A DNA stretch of 40,245 nucleotides from Brevundimonas diminuta 470-4. Its GTDB lineage: Bacteria > Pseudomonadota > Alphaproteobacteria > Caulobacterales > Caulobacteraceae. The position numbers and the translations under genes were made by a program. The number at the start of each line of letters is the position of its first letter. Positions within the stretch are counted from its first letter, which is position 1. Location of the stretch: the NCBI GenBank assembly GCA_000318405.1, contig KB291746.1, positions 30,400 to 70,644 on the forward strand. The letters run 5' to 3'. Positions 16,394-24,950 of the stretch are shown here, one piece after another. The notes beneath the pieces are model-generated. The model was not told the origin of the DNA and ran no database searches. It was given only the letters and a program-made list of their open reading frames with translations.

Positions 16394-16491
16394 CGCCTTA
16401 CCGCGTTTTACGCTTTGCCTCTTTACGACCCAAGCGGGACCGTGACAGCTTCATCACCCGGCCGATGGTCGGCCGTCAGAGCGAGGCGATC

Positions 16492-16665
16492 ATGGCGCAC
16501 AAGTTCGAAGTCTATAAGGACAAGGCTGGCGAGTACCGCGTGCGGTTCAAATACAACTCCGAGATCATCTTCTCCACCGAGGGCTATTCCGACAAGTCGG
16601 GCGCCAAGCGCGCCATCGAGTCGATCAAGAAATTCGTGCCGGACGCCCCGACCGAAGAAATCTGA
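16492..16665 (+). CDS. YegP-like DUF1508 small protein
   Basis: A 57-residue single-repeat DUF1508 protein. It begins KFEVYKDKAGEYRVRFKYNSEIIFSTEGYSDK-like in the family order: K-x-E-V-Y-x-D, then the FRFK-type strand, then a GY-x2-K turn and I-x-S-I near the end. E. coli YegP has two such repeats; here there is one. Function is unknown, though overexpressed members improve stress survival in some bacteria. ATG 16492 is supported by GAGG seven bases upstream; the ATG at 16465 in the same frame is less likely. Confidence 0.85.
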   Translation: MAHKFEVYKDKAGEYRVRFKYNSEIIFSTEGYSDKSGAKRAIESIKKFVPDAPTEEI

Positions 16666-16671
16666 GCCTGC

Positions 16672-16701
16672 GCGGGGGCGAGGCGCATCGCCCGCCCCCG
16701 C
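16672..16701. terminator. GC-rich hairpin between convergent genes
   Basis: Perfect 9-bp arms GCGGGGGCG (16672-16680) and CGCCCCCGC (16693-16701) lie between the yegP-like stop and the GST stop. Neither side has a T-run, so termination would be weak or Rho-assisted. Confidence 0.5.
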
Positions 16702-16711
16702 AACCCTCGCC

Positions 16712-17416
16712 TTACGGCCGCGCCGGAATGTTCAAGCCCCGCTGCACGGCAGGGCGGGCCAGGCCGCGCGCCAGCCAGGCCGCGACGTGCGTGAAGTCGT
16801 CGTAGCCGACCAGTTCGCCCGCGTCATAATGTTCGACCAGATTGCGCACCCAGCCCAGAATGGCGATGTCGGCGATGGTGTAGTCGTCGCCCATGATCCA
16901 CTGACGATCCTTCAGCCGCCCTTCCAGCACGCCCAGCAGGCGTCGAGATTCGGCCACGTAGCGATCGCGCGGGCGTTTGTCCTCGAAGGCGCTGCCCGCG
17001 TATTTGTGGAAGAAGCCGACCTGACCGAACATCGGGCCGATGGCCGCCATCTGGAAGAAGACCCACTGCAGGGTTTCATAGCGCGCCGCCGGATCGGTCG
17101 GCAGGAAGCGCCCGGACTTCTCCGCCAGATAGACCAGGATGGCCCCGGATTCGAACAGGGGCAGAGGCTTCCCGCCCGGTCCGTCGGGGTCGATGATGGC
17201 GGGGATCTTGCCGTTGGGATTCAGCGACAGGAACTCAGGCGTCCAGGTCTCATCCTTGCTGATGTCGACCAGATGGACCTCATAGGGCAGGCCCAACTCC
17301 TCCAGCATGATCGAGACCTTGACCCCGTTGGGAGTCGGCAGGGAATAGAGCTGAAGCCGGTCCGGATGCTGCGGCGGAAACTGGCGGGTGACGGGAAAGG
17401 CGGACAGATCGGCCAT
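16712..17416 (-). CDS. Glutathione S-transferase, Nu class (YfcG/YghU-like)
   Basis: A 234-residue GST. The thioredoxin-like N-terminal domain has TPNGVKVSIMLEELGLPYEV, with Thr and Asn in place of a Tyr/Ser/Cys catalytic residue, and NPNGKIPAI with the cis-proline. Both are hallmarks of Nu-class YfcG/YghU enzymes, which act as disulfide-bond reductases using glutathione. The C-terminal helical domain contains GDDYTIADIAILGW, the usual N-capping box. ATG 17416 is preferred: GGAG lies 7 nt upstream, whereas the TTG at 17431 lacks support. It lies 83 bp downstream of rimM on the same strand. Confidence 0.9.
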   Translation of the reverse strand: MADLSAFPVTRQFPPQHPDRLQLYSLPTPNGVKVSIMLEELGLPYEVHLVDISKDETWTPEFLSLNPNGKIPAIIDPDGPGGKPLPLFESGAILVYLAEKSGRFLPTDPAARYETLQWVFFQMAAIGPMFGQVGFFHKYAGSAFEDKRPRDRYVAESRRLLGVLEGRLKDRQWIMGDDYTIADIAILGWVRNLVEHYDAGELVGYDDFTHVAAWLARGLARPAVQRGLNIPARP

Positions 17417-17499
17417 GGAGCGCTCCAACAAGAGGGGTCCCGCTCATGTTGGAGGCGTCGCCGCCATCCGCAACCGGTTGTGCGGCGAATGTCCGCGCG

Positions 17500-18027
17500 T
17501 CAGTCTTCGTCGCGGTCGCTGACTTCGGTCGGGCGGACAATACGCAGCCAACCGTCGTTGATGTGCAGCTCCGGCGCCGCCTCGCGGGTGAAGGGCAGAT
17601 ACCAGGTCGGACCGCCTTCGGCCGGGGCGATCTCCAGCATGTCGTCGGCGCCGAAGTTCTGGACCGACTTGACCCTGCCCAGCACGACATCGGCCGGATC
17701 GCGCCCCTCCAGCCCGATCAGATCGGTCAGGTAGAACTCGTCTTCGTCAGGCTCAGGCAGGGCGTCGCGGGTGACGAACAGCTTCTGACCGCGCCGAGCG
17801 TCGGCCTCTTCCTTGGTCGCGATCTCCTTGACGCGCGCCACCACGCCCGCCTTGTCCGGCCGCGCGGAAATCAGCGTCAGCACCGGCTTGCCGTCGGCGC
17901 CCAGCAGCGGCGAATAGACCATCAGGGCCATGGCGTCGGCGGTATAGGCGCTGATCCGCACCTCGCCCTTCACGCCGAAGGCGCCGCCGATCTGGCCGAC
18001 CAGGATCAGTCTGTCTTCGCTGTTCAT
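17500..18027 (-). CDS. rimM: 16S rRNA processing protein RimM
   Basis: A 175-residue ribosome maturation factor that binds S19 and helps assemble the 30S head. The N-terminal domain starts ILVGQIGGAFGVKGEVRI (about 8-25), the family signature. The C-terminal PRC-barrel holds WYLPFTREAAPELHI. The start at ATG 18027 is preceded by GGAG; the longer frame to 18108 runs over the terminator-like hairpin. It belongs to the ffh-rpsP-rimM run on the minus strand. The usual downstream partners trmD and rplS are absent; a GST gene follows instead. Confidence 0.93.
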   Translation of the reverse strand: MNSEDRLILVGQIGGAFGVKGEVRISAYTADAMALMVYSPLLGADGKPVLTLISARPDKAGVVARVKEIATKEEADARRGQKLFVTRDALPEPDEDEFYLTDLIGLEGRDPADVVLGRVKSVQNFGADDMLEIAPAEGGPTWYLPFTREAAPELHINDGWLRIVRPTEVSDRDED

Positions 18028-18067
18028 GGCCGGGCTCCGTTTGCCGATGCGAGGGGTCCAGATAGCA

Positions 18068-18098
18068 GAAAAGCAGCGCCCCGAAAGGACGCTGCTTT
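18068..18098 (-). terminator. Terminator or attenuator between rpsP and rimM
   Basis: Read on the minus strand, AAAGCAGCG and CGCTGCTTT (18090-18098 / 18070-18078) form a 9-bp stem with an 11-nt loop, followed by TTTCTGC-like sequence. It lies 40 nt after the rpsP stop and 40 nt before the rimM start, so it could lower rimM expression relative to rpsP. Confidence 0.65.
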
Positions 18099-18137
18099 CC
18101 CGTTTCAACCGGCCGAGACCGGATGAAGAGGTAAGGC

Positions 18138-18635
18138 TCAGGCCTGCTCTTCGGTCGCTTCAGCAGCGGCTTCAGCGGCCGGGGCTTCTTCAGCCGGAGC
18201 CTCTTCGGCCGGCGCAGCAGCGGCGGCGGCGGCGGCCTCAGCGGCCTCGGCCTTGGCGGCGGCTTCGGCTTCCAGGCGGTCGGCTTCGCGCTGGGCGCGC
18301 TCGGCGGCGCGTTCCTGGGCCTTCTTGCCCGGCTCGGCCTTCTTCGGGTTGTTGCCCTGGACCCACTGGACCTTGCCGGCCAGCGCTTCGTCCTGGCTCT
18401 GGCTGATGAAGCGGGCGACGCGGTCGGTCGGCTGGGCGCCCTTGGCGAGCCATTCGGCGATGCGATCGGCCTTCAGGACGATGCGCGGGGTGGCGCTGTC
18501 CTTCGGCAGCATCGGGTTGTAGCTGCCGACGCGCTCGATGAACTTGCCGTCGCGCGGGGCGTGCGAGTCGGCGATGACGATGTGGTAGTAGGGGCGCTTC
18601 TTGGCGCCGCCGCGGGACAGACGAATCTTCAGCAT
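18138..18635 (-). CDS. rpsP: Ribosomal protein S16 with long Ala/Glu tail
   Basis: A 165-residue 30S protein. Residues 1 to about 92 form the S16 core ([20 protein letters not shown] start). The rest is a low-complexity tail rich in Ala, Glu and Lys, charged at first and then mostly Ala/Glu/Pro. Most bacterial S16 proteins are about 80-90 residues; extended tails are common in alphaproteobacteria. The tail's function is unknown. Start ATG 18635 has an AGAGA site upstream. It lies 20 nt downstream of ffh, implying one transcript. Confidence 0.97.
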   Translation of the reverse strand: MLKIRLSRGGAKKRPYYHIVIADSHAPRDGKFIERVGSYNPMLPKDSATPRIVLKADRIAEWLAKGAQPTDRVARFISQSQDEALAGKVQWVQGNNPKKAEPGKKAQERAAERAQREADRLEAEAAAKAEAAEAAAAAAAAPAEEAPAEEAPAAEAAAEATEEQA

Positions 18636-18655
18636 TTTCAGTCTCTTTCTAGGCG

Positions 18656-20194
18656 TTAATTCTTTTTGGGGAAGCCCGGCAGACCCGGAAGGCCCCCCGG
18701 AAGTTGTCCGCCGCCCCCGAGAGGGTTTCCAAGACCGGCGAGGCGGTCCTGAATGGCTTTCATTTCATCGGCCGAGGGTTCCGGCATCTTGCCGCCGCCC
18801 AGCGCCTTCAGGCGGTTCATGTCCGGACCGCCGCCGCCCATGCCCGGCAGGCCGCCCATCATGGAGGCCATCTTCTGCAGGTTCTTGCCGCCGCCCTTGG
18901 ACAGCGACTTGACCATGTCGGCCATCTGCCGGTGCTGTTTCAGCAGGCGGTTGATGTCCTGAACCTCGACGCCGGCGCCCTTGGCCACGCGCTTCTTGCG
19001 GCTGGCGTTCAGCAGGTCGGGCTTTTTGCGCTCGGCCTTGGTCATGGAGTTGATGACGGCCAGCTGGCGGTCGATCATCTTGTCCGAGACGTTGTTCTCG
19101 GCCATCTGGTTCTTCAGCTTGGCCACGCCGGGCAGCAGGCCCATGATGCCCTGAAGACCGCCCATCTTCTTCATCTGGTTCAGCTGACCGGCCAGGTCGT
19201 CCAGATCGAACTGGCCTTTGGCCAGCTTGCGGGCCATCTTCTCGGCCTTGGCCTGGTCCAGCTCGCCTGCGGCCTTCTCGACCAGGGCGACGATGTCGCC
19301 CTGACCCAGGATGCGGCCGGCGACGCGGCGGGCGTCGAAGACGTCCAGCGCATCGACCTTTTCGCCCGCGCCCAGATATTTGATCGGCAGGCCGGTGACG
19401 GCGCGCATCGACAGCATGGCGCCGCCGCGCCCGTCGCCGTCGGCGCGGGTCAGGATCAGGCCGGTCAACGGCAGGCGCTCGTGGAAGGCGGCGGCGGTGC
19501 GCACCGCGTCCTGACCCGTCAGGCTGTCGGCGACCAGCAGGGTCTCGACCGGCTTGGCGATCTCAGCAACCTCGGCCACCTCATTCATCAGCCCTTCGTC
19601 CAGGGTGATGCGGCCGGCGGTGTCGAGGATCAGGACGTCGAAGCCCTGAAGCTTGGCCGACTGAAGCGCGCGGCGGGTGATCTGGACCGCGCTCTCGCCC
19701 GCCACGATGGGCAGGGTCGCGACCTCGATCTGCTGGCCCAAGGTAGCCAACTGTTCCATGGCCGCCGGACGACGCGTGTCCAGCGAGGCCATCATGACCT
19801 TCTTCTTGTCGAACTTCGACAGACGCAGGGCCAGCTTGGCCGAAGTCGTCGTCTTGCCCGAGCCCTGCAGACCGGCCATCAGCACGACGGCGGGCGGGGT
19901 CGCATTGGTGTTCAGCGGAACCGGCTCTTCGCCGCCCAGCATGTCGACCAGGCCGTCATAGACGATCTTGATGACCTGATCGGCGGGCTTGACCGCGCGG
20001 ATGACTTCCTCGCCGGTCGCGGCCGTCTTGGCGCGGGCGATGAAGTCCTTGACCACCGGCAGGGCGACGTCGGCCTCGAGCAGGGCGACGCGAACCTCGC
20101 GCAGGGCCTCCTCGACATCCTTTTCGGACAGGGCGCCGCGGCCGGTGATCCGGTCGAATACGCCTGTCAGCCGCTCGTTCAGAGCCTCGAACAT
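18656..20194 (-). CDS. ffh: Signal recognition particle GTPase Ffh (SRP54)
   Basis: A 512-residue SRP GTPase that with 4.5S RNA carries ribosomes making membrane proteins to FtsY. The NG domain contains [15 protein letters not shown] (108-122, P-loop), [11 protein letters not shown] (139-149), DTAGR (191-195) and [11 protein letters not shown] (249-259), where the usual TKxD is TRAD. The methionine-rich M domain follows ([16 protein letters not shown]). The last 60 residues are Gly/Pro/Met-rich. First gene of the ffh-rpsP-rimM run. The 4.5S RNA gene is not visible in this window. Confidence 0.97.
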   Translation of the reverse strand: MFEALNERLTGVFDRITGRGALSEKDVEEALREVRVALLEADVALPVVKDFIARAKTAATGEEVIRAVKPADQVIKIVYDGLVDMLGGEEPVPLNTNATPPAVVLMAGLQGSGKTTTSAKLALRLSKFDKKKVMMASLDTRRPAAMEQLATLGQQIEVATLPIVAGESAVQITRRALQSAKLQGFDVLILDTAGRITLDEGLMNEVAEVAEIAKPVETLLVADSLTGQDAVRTAAAFHERLPLTGLILTRADGDGRGGAMLSMRAVTGLPIKYLGAGEKVDALDVFDARRVAGRILGQGDIVALVEKAAGELDQAKAEKMARKLAKGQFDLDDLAGQLNQMKKMGGLQGIMGLLPGVAKLKNQMAENNVSDKMIDRQLAVINSMTKAERKKPDLLNASRKKRVAKGAGVEVQDINRLLKQHRQMADMVKSLSKGGGKNLQKMASMMGGLPGMGGGGPDMNRLKALGGGKMPEPSADEMKAIQDRLAGLGNPLGGGGQLPGGLPGLPGFPKKN

Positions 20195-20311
20195 TCAAAC
20201 CCTTTCATGCGCCTGGGCCTTGGCCTCCGTGAGCAGCGCCCATAGGCGGGCGACCTCTGCGAACGATCACGTCGACAGAGGCCCTCTCCGGGCTCATCCA
20301 CTCTGTGAAGC

Positions 20312-20341
20312 GCGCTACCGGCCTTCGGCCTGCTTGAGCGC
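20312..20341 (-). repeat. REP-like palindromic element, TCAAG family, inverted (copy 4)
   Basis: GCGC, TACCG, GCC-TTC-GGC, CTG, CTTGA, GCGC. The reverse complement reads arm, TCAAG, CAG, GCC-GAA-GGC, CGGTA, arm, exactly the consensus layout. It abuts copy 5 with no gap. Confidence 0.78.
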
Positions 20342-20371
20342 GTGCTCAAGTAGCGCGAAGCGCGATAGCAC
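20342..20371 (+). repeat. REP-like palindromic element, TCAAG family, direct (copy 5)
   Basis: GTGC, TCAAG, TAG, CGC-GAA-GCG, CGATA, GCAC. The outer arms differ in sequence from other copies yet remain complementary, which suggests selection on structure. Together with copy 4 it forms a 60-bp back-to-back unit. Confidence 0.78.
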
Positions 20372-20495
20372 AACCCAGAATGGGGTCGTCCCGGTGGAGG
20401 CGCAGGTTCAATTGCGCCGGAAGTCGCGGCTTATGGCGGAAAAGCAAGGCGATGTCGACTCCGTTTCTCCGCCGAAACGCCACCATACAAAGGGT

Positions 20496-20510
20496 TTGCG
20501 CGTTGCAGCA
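20496..20510. promoter_or_regulatory. TGC-rich operator candidate upstream of ppc
   Basis: TTGCGCGTTGCAGCA matches 13 of 15 bases of the site at 1764-1778. It lies 66 bp upstream of the ppc start codon. PhaR binding is a possibility only; both sites were found by eye. Confidence 0.28.
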
Positions 20511-20575
20511 TGGACTGGCGCGCTCGGATTCCGCTGATACGGTTCCGCTTCCGGCCTCCCCGCGGAGAGACATCC

Positions 20576-23281
20576 ATGACCCAGACTTCCGAATTTCCTC
20601 ACGACCGCCTCCGCGCGGAGGTCCGGCTTCTGGGCGCCTTGCTGGGCGAGGTGATCCGCGACGAGGGCGGCCAGGCTCTCTACGACCGCATCGAAGCGGT
20701 GCGCCAGGCGTCGGTCGCCTATCACCGCGACCCGGCCTCGGACGACGCCTCGGAGCTGGAGCGGCTGCTGGGCGAGCTGTCTCTGGATCAGGCCATCGGC
20801 CTGACGCACGGTTTCGCCGCCTTCTCCCTGCTGGCCAATGTCGCCGAGGACCGGGCGGGCAAGCGCCGCGCCCAGGCTCAGGCCGAGGCGGGCGAACGGG
20901 CCGACACCCCCGAAGGCGTGCTGAAACGACTGGCCGAGGCGGGCGTCGACAGGAGCGCGGTGCGCGACCTGCTGGCTCAGGCCCTGATCTCGCCGGTGCT
21001 GACCGCCCATCCATCCGAGGTGCGCCGCAAGAGCGTCATCGACCGCACCACGGCGGTCGGCGAGCTGCTGGACGGGTGCGACCGCGACGGGATCGCCTGC
21101 GACGCCGAGACCCTGAAGGCGGCTCTGCGCCGCCAGATCGTCATCCTGTGGGCCACGCGGCTGACGCGGGCCTCGGCCCTGGTGGTGCAGGACGAGATCG
21201 ACACCGTGGTCGACTGGCTGCAGCGCATCTTCCTGCACGTCGCCCCGGCCCAGCTGGCCGAGTGGCGCAAGCTGCTGGAGGCGCCCGACCTGGCGCCCTT
21301 CGTGCGCATCGGCTCCTGGGTCGGCGGCGACCGCGACGGCAATCCCAATGTCGACGCCTCGACCCTGCGCGCCGCCTTCCGCAGCCAGGCCCGCGCCGCG
21401 ATAGGCTTCTATCTGGACGAGGTGCACGCCCTGGGCGCCGAGCTCAGCCTGTCCATCGACCTGACCCGGGTCACGCCCGAACTGGCCGCCCTGGCGCAAG
21501 GATCAGGCGACGCCTCCATCCAGCGCGCGGACGAACCCTATCGCCGGGCGCTCAGCCAGATCTACGCCCGCCTGTCGGCCGCCTATCCGGCCCTGACCGG
21601 CGAGCCGACGCCGCGCCCCGCCCGCTTCGAAGCCCCGGCCTATGACGGCCCCGACGCCTTCCGCGCCGATCTGAACATCCTGCATGACAGTCTGGTGCGG
21701 ACCCACGGCGCCGTCTTCGCCGACGACCGGCTGGCGCGACTGATCACGGCGGCGGACGTGTTCGGCTTCCACATGGCGACGCTGGACCTGCGCCAGAACT
21801 CGGACGTGCATGAGCGCGTGGTCGCCGACCTGCTGAAGGTCGCGGGCGTCTGCCCCGACTACGCCGCCCTGGACGAGGCCGAACGGCTGGCCGTGCTGGC
21901 GCGCGAACTGGCCGGGCCCCGCCCCCTCTTCTCTCCGTATGCGGACTATGCCCCCGAGACGCTGAAGGAGCGCGCCATCCTTCAGGCCGCCGCCGAGGCC
22001 CTTTCGACCTTCGGCCCGCAGGCGATCCGCACCCATATCGTATCCAAGACCGACGCGGCTTCGGACATGCTGGAGGTCTATCTGCTGCTCAAGGAGGTCG
22101 GCCTCTACGACCCGAGCGCCCCCGGCGCCTGCCCCATTCAGGCCGCGCCCCTGTTCGAGACCATCGACGACCTGCGCGCCGCCCGCGCCACGCTGGAGCG
22201 CGTCCTGTCCGAGCCCTCGGCCCGCGCCGTAGCCGAGACGCGCGGGGTGCAGGAGGTGATGATCGGCTATTCCGACAGCAACAAGGACGGCTCCTACCTG
22301 ACCTCGGGGTGGGAGCTGCACGAGACCTCGCGCGCCCTGCTGGAGGTCACGCGCGCGGCGGGCGTGCGGCTGCAACTGTTCCACGGCCGGGGCGGCGCCG
22401 TCGGGCGCGGCGGCGGCTCAGCCTTCTCCGCAGTGCTGGGCCAGCCCGCCGGGACCGTCGCGGGCCGCATCCGCGTCACCGAACAGGGCGAGGTCATCGC
22501 CAATAAATACGGCGAGCCGGAGGTAGCCCAGCGCAACCTCGACGCCCTGACCTGCGGGACCCTGCTGGCCTCTCTCGGACCGCAGTCCGACGCGGGTTAC
22601 AGCGCCCGGCACGGCGAGACGGCCGCGCGCCTGTCGGCCGCCTCGATGAAGGCCTATCGCGCCCTGGTTTATGAGACGCCCGGCTTCGTCGACTATTTCC
22701 GGGCCGCCACGCCCATCGCCGAGATCGCCGACCTGAAGATCGGCTCGCGCCCGGCCAGCCGCACCGCCTCCCCCGCCATCGAGGACCTGCGCGCCATTCC
22801 CTGGGTGTTCAGCTGGTCGCAGTCGCGGGTCATGCTGCCCGGCTGGTTCGGCTTCGGCTCGGCGGTTCAGGGCGAAGATCCCGCCGAGCTGCGCGCCATG
22901 GCCGAGACCTGGCCCTTCTTCCGCACCGTGGTGCAGAACATGGAGATGGTGATGGCCAAGGCCGATATGGCCATCGCCCGCCGCTACGCCGGGCTGGTCC
23001 CGGACGCGGCGCTGGCCGAACGCATCTATGACGCGATCCGCGCCGAATGGAACCGCACCGTCGCCGCCGTCCTGTCGATCACCGGCCAGGACGCCCTGCT
23101 GGGCGGCCAGCCCGAACTGGATCGGCTGATCCGCCAGCGGATGCCCTATGTCGAGCCGCTGAACCACGTGCAGATCGAGCTGATCCGCCGCCGCCGGGCG
23201 GGCGACGACGACCCGCGCGTCAGCAACGGCATCCTTCTGGCCATCAACGGCGTGGCGGCGGGCCTCAGGAACAGCGGCTGA
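20576..23281 (+). CDS. ppc: Phosphoenolpyruvate carboxylase
   Basis: A 901-residue enzyme that carboxylates PEP to oxaloacetate to refill the TCA cycle. Catalytic features are His145 in VLTAHPSEVRRKS (the common form is HPTE), GSWVGGDRDGNP (246-257), IGYSDSNKDG (563-572) and FHGRGGAVGRGG (602-613), which carries the catalytic arginine. The C-terminus ends RNSG, close to the conserved RNTG that closes the active site. Length is typical (about 880-930). ATG 20576 is chosen for its GGAGAG site; the in-frame ATG at 20510 adds a basic, non-family extension. Confidence 0.97.
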   Translation: MTQTSEFPHDRLRAEVRLLGALLGEVIRDEGGQALYDRIEAVRQASVAYHRDPASDDASELERLLGELSLDQAIGLTHGFAAFSLLANVAEDRAGKRRAQAQAEAGERADTPEGVLKRLAEAGVDRSAVRDLLAQALISPVLTAHPSEVRRKSVIDRTTAVGELLDGCDRDGIACDAETLKAALRRQIVILWATRLTRASALVVQDEIDTVVDWLQRIFLHVAPAQLAEWRKLLEAPDLAPFVRIGSWVGGDRDGNPNVDASTLRAAFRSQARAAIGFYLDEVHALGAELSLSIDLTRVTPELAALAQGSGDASIQRADEPYRRALSQIYARLSAAYPALTGEPTPRPARFEAPAYDGPDAFRADLNILHDSLVRTHGAVFADDRLARLITAADVFGFHMATLDLRQNSDVHERVVADLLKVAGVCPDYAALDEAERLAVLARELAGPRPLFSPYADYAPETLKERAILQAAAEALSTFGPQAIRTHIVSKTDAASDMLEVYLLLKEVGLYDPSAPGACPIQAAPLFETIDDLRAARATLERVLSEPSARAVAETRGVQEVMIGYSDSNKDGSYLTSGWELHETSRALLEVTRAAGVRLQLFHGRGGAVGRGGGSAFSAVLGQPAGTVAGRIRVTEQGEVIANKYGEPEVAQRNLDALTCGTLLASLGPQSDAGYSARHGETAARLSAASMKAYRALVYETPGFVDYFRAATPIAEIADLKIGSRPASRTASPAIEDLRAIPWVFSWSQSRVMLPGWFGFGSAVQGEDPAELRAMAETWPFFRTVVQNMEMVMAKADMAIARRYAGLVPDAALAERIYDAIRAEWNRTVAAVLSITGQDALLGGQPELDRLIRQRMPYVEPLNHVQIELIRRRRAGDDDPRVSNGILLAINGVAAGLRNSG

Positions 23282-23444
23282 AACCAAGGCGGCCTTGCGG
23301 CCCTCATATGACGCGCAGGTAAGGTGACCCATTCTTATCCCAGCGTCGCAAATCCGCCCTTGAACGAACTCCGTTCCGCTTGAAACGCCGCGTGATCTCC
23401 CACCCGTCGTCGCCACAGCGCGACCTTAAAAAGGGGGGAAGCCC

Positions 23445-23720
23445 ATGCTCAGGATCCTTTGTTCAGCCGCCGTTCTTCTGGCGTCCGCAGGCGCCGCCTC
23501 GGCGGACACCCGCCACGCCATCGACATCCGCAACCTGGCTTCGCCGGAGGGGGCAGAAGCCTTCGACCGCGATGTCACGCGCGCCGCCCGCCGCCTTTGC
23601 CATCGATACATCGGCGTCGCCCGCGTCCGCTGCTTGAACGACGTGCGCGACGAGGCCCTGGAGAAACTGCCGCAGTCCGCCCGGCTGGCCTATGCGCGGG
23701 CGCGCGCGGAGGCAGGATGA
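23445..23720 (+). CDS. UrcA family small exported protein
   Basis: A 91-residue protein with a Sec signal peptide (cleavage likely after ASA, residue 20). The mature part resembles the UrcA family common in Caulobacterales and Sphingomonadales: I-x-I-R-x-L near the start and two cysteines (Cys52 and Cys63) with the spacing C-x10-C that could form a disulfide. Function is unknown. ATG 23445 has a strong AAGGGGGG stretch upstream. Its stop is one base from the convergent corA stop. Confidence 0.75.
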   Translation: MLRILCSAAVLLASAGAASADTRHAIDIRNLASPEGAEAFDRDVTRAARRLCHRYIGVARVRCLNDVRDEALEKLPQSARLAYARARAEAG

Positions 23721-23721
23721 C

Positions 23722-24687
23722 TCACAGCCACTTCGACCGCTTGAAGGTGACGTAAAGGCCGATGCAGATGGCGACGATCAAGGCCAGAACGGCCGGATAG
23801 CCATAGGTCCAGCGCAGCTCCGGCATGTGTTCGAAATTCATGCCGTAGATGCCCGCCACCGCGGTCGGCGTGGCCAGGATGGCGGCCCAGGCGGCCAGCT
23901 TGCGGGTGATGACGCCCTGACGCTGCTGCTCCAGCAGGTTGGACACCTCGAACACCGAGGCCAGGATATCGCGCAGGCCCGCCGCCCGGCTGGACACCCG
24001 CCGCACATGGTCGGCCACGTCGCGGAAATAGGGCCGCACCTCGCGGTCGATGCAGGGCAGGTCCAGCGACTGCAGCTTGACGCAGACCTCCTCCATCGGC
24101 CCCAGCACCCGGCTGAATTTCAGCAGTTCGCGGCGCAGATGGAACAGGCGGGTGATGTCGGCGCGCGCCAGGAAGCTGTCCAGCGCCACCTGCTCCATCT
24201 CCAGCACCTTGTCCTCGATGGCGTCGATGATGGGGATGTAGCCGTCGACGATGAAGTCCAGCACCCCGTGCAGGATGAAGTCCGGCCCGTGCTTCAGCTG
24301 ATGCGGCGAGGCCTCCAGTTGAGCGCGCAACTGGGTATGGGCGCGCGCCGAACCGTGGCGGATGGTGATGACGTAGTTGGGTCCGACGAAGACGTGGGTC
24401 TCGCCGTACAGAATGCGGTCGCCCTTGGCCTGGGCCGTGCGGGCGACGATGAACAGCTCCGAGCCATAGACCTCCAGCTTGGGGATCTGATGCGCCGTCA
24501 GGGCGTCCTCGACCGCCAGGGGGTGCAGGTGGAAGCGTCGGACCAGGACATCGAACTCGTCGTCCGACGGCTCATGCAGGCCGATCCACAGGTATTCGCC
24601 CTCGGCCAGAGCGAGCCCCTGATCCGTCAACGGCGCCTCCCGCACCCGCTTGCCGTCCTTGTAGACGTAGGAGGCGACGACGCTCAT
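23722..24687 (-). CDS. corA: CorA-family magnesium/divalent metal transporter
   Basis: A 321-residue CorA protein. A large cytoplasmic domain is followed by two C-terminal membrane helices; the signature Gly-Met-Asn is at 282-284 (YGMNFEHMPEL) at the end of the first. The C-terminus is basic (FKRSKWL), as in CorA. It forms a pentameric channel for Mg2+ and sometimes Co2+ or Ni2+. ATG 24687 follows GGAGAG at good spacing. A strongly structured sequence lies 39 to 102 nt upstream of the start, in the likely leader. Confidence 0.95.
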   Translation of the reverse strand: MSVVASYVYKDGKRVREAPLTDQGLALAEGEYLWIGLHEPSDDEFDVLVRRFHLHPLAVEDALTAHQIPKLEVYGSELFIVARTAQAKGDRILYGETHVFVGPNYVITIRHGSARAHTQLRAQLEASPHQLKHGPDFILHGVLDFIVDGYIPIIDAIEDKVLEMEQVALDSFLARADITRLFHLRRELLKFSRVLGPMEEVCVKLQSLDLPCIDREVRPYFRDVADHVRRVSSRAAGLRDILASVFEVSNLLEQQRQGVITRKLAAWAAILATPTAVAGIYGMNFEHMPELRWTYGYPAVLALIVAICIGLYVTFKRSKWL

Positions 24688-24725
24688 GGGCTCTCCTTCT
24701 TGGTGGGCCGCGATCAGAAGGCTCC

Positions 24726-24789
24726 GCCTTGGCTGCTTCGCGCCGCCCTTCGGGTCTCGACCCGACGCGGCCCGTGACACCGCCAAGGC
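24726..24789. repeat. Nested three-stem palindrome upstream of corA
   Basis: Three nested perfect stems: GCCTTGGC/GCCAAGGC (24726-24733 / 24782-24789), GCCGC/GCGGC (24742-24746 / 24767-24771) and CGGGT/ACCCG (24751-24755 / 24760-24764). It falls in the 5' region of corA on the minus strand. It may be a leader RNA structure or an unrelated palindromic repeat. Confidence 0.55.
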
Positions 24790-24823
24790 TTACGCCACAT
24801 CGCGCTCGAAGCCAAAGCACTGG

Positions 24824-24843
24824 ATCCCGGCCTCCGCCGGGAT
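24824..24843. repeat. CCGGGATGAGCGG palindrome family (copy 2, partial)
   Basis: ATCCCGGC-CTCC-GCCGGGAT has 8-bp perfect arms; only the right side continues into GAGCGG. Same core as the copies at 15136 and 36991. Confidence 0.65.
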
Positions 24844-24864
24844 GAGCGGAGAGGTTAGCGCATG

Positions 24865-24895
24865 AAAAAGGCCCGGCGGATCGCTCCACCGGGCC
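24865..24895 (-). terminator. Intrinsic terminator of the M3 peptidase gene
   Basis: On the minus strand GGCCCGG (24895-24889) pairs with CCGGGCC (24876-24870), followed by TTTTT (24869-24865). It is 56 bp past the peptidase stop codon. Confidence 0.85.
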
Positions 24896-24917
24896 CTCTC
24901 CAACTTTATCACCCAAC

Positions 24918-24949
24918 GGGCCTCAAGTAGGCCGAAGGCCGATGGGCCC
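24918..24949 (+). repeat. REP-like palindromic element, TCAAG family (copy 6)
   Basis: GGGCC, TCAAG, TAG, GCC-GAA-GGC, CGATG, GGCCC. It ends one base before the stop codon of the M3 peptidase gene, between that gene and its terminator. Confidence 0.75.
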
Positions 24950-24950
24950 C

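Larger units (their letters stand above)
20195..20575. other. 381-bp intergenic region upstream of ffh and ppc
   Basis: Divergent region between ffh (minus) and ppc (plus). I see no coding gene. It contains an inverted pair of TCAAG-family palindromes (20312-20371), a hairpin with arms GGCGGA (20435-20440) and TCCGCC (20468-20473), and a TGC-rich operator candidate (20496-20510). Promoters for both genes must lie here, but I cannot place them with confidence. Confidence 0.6.
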
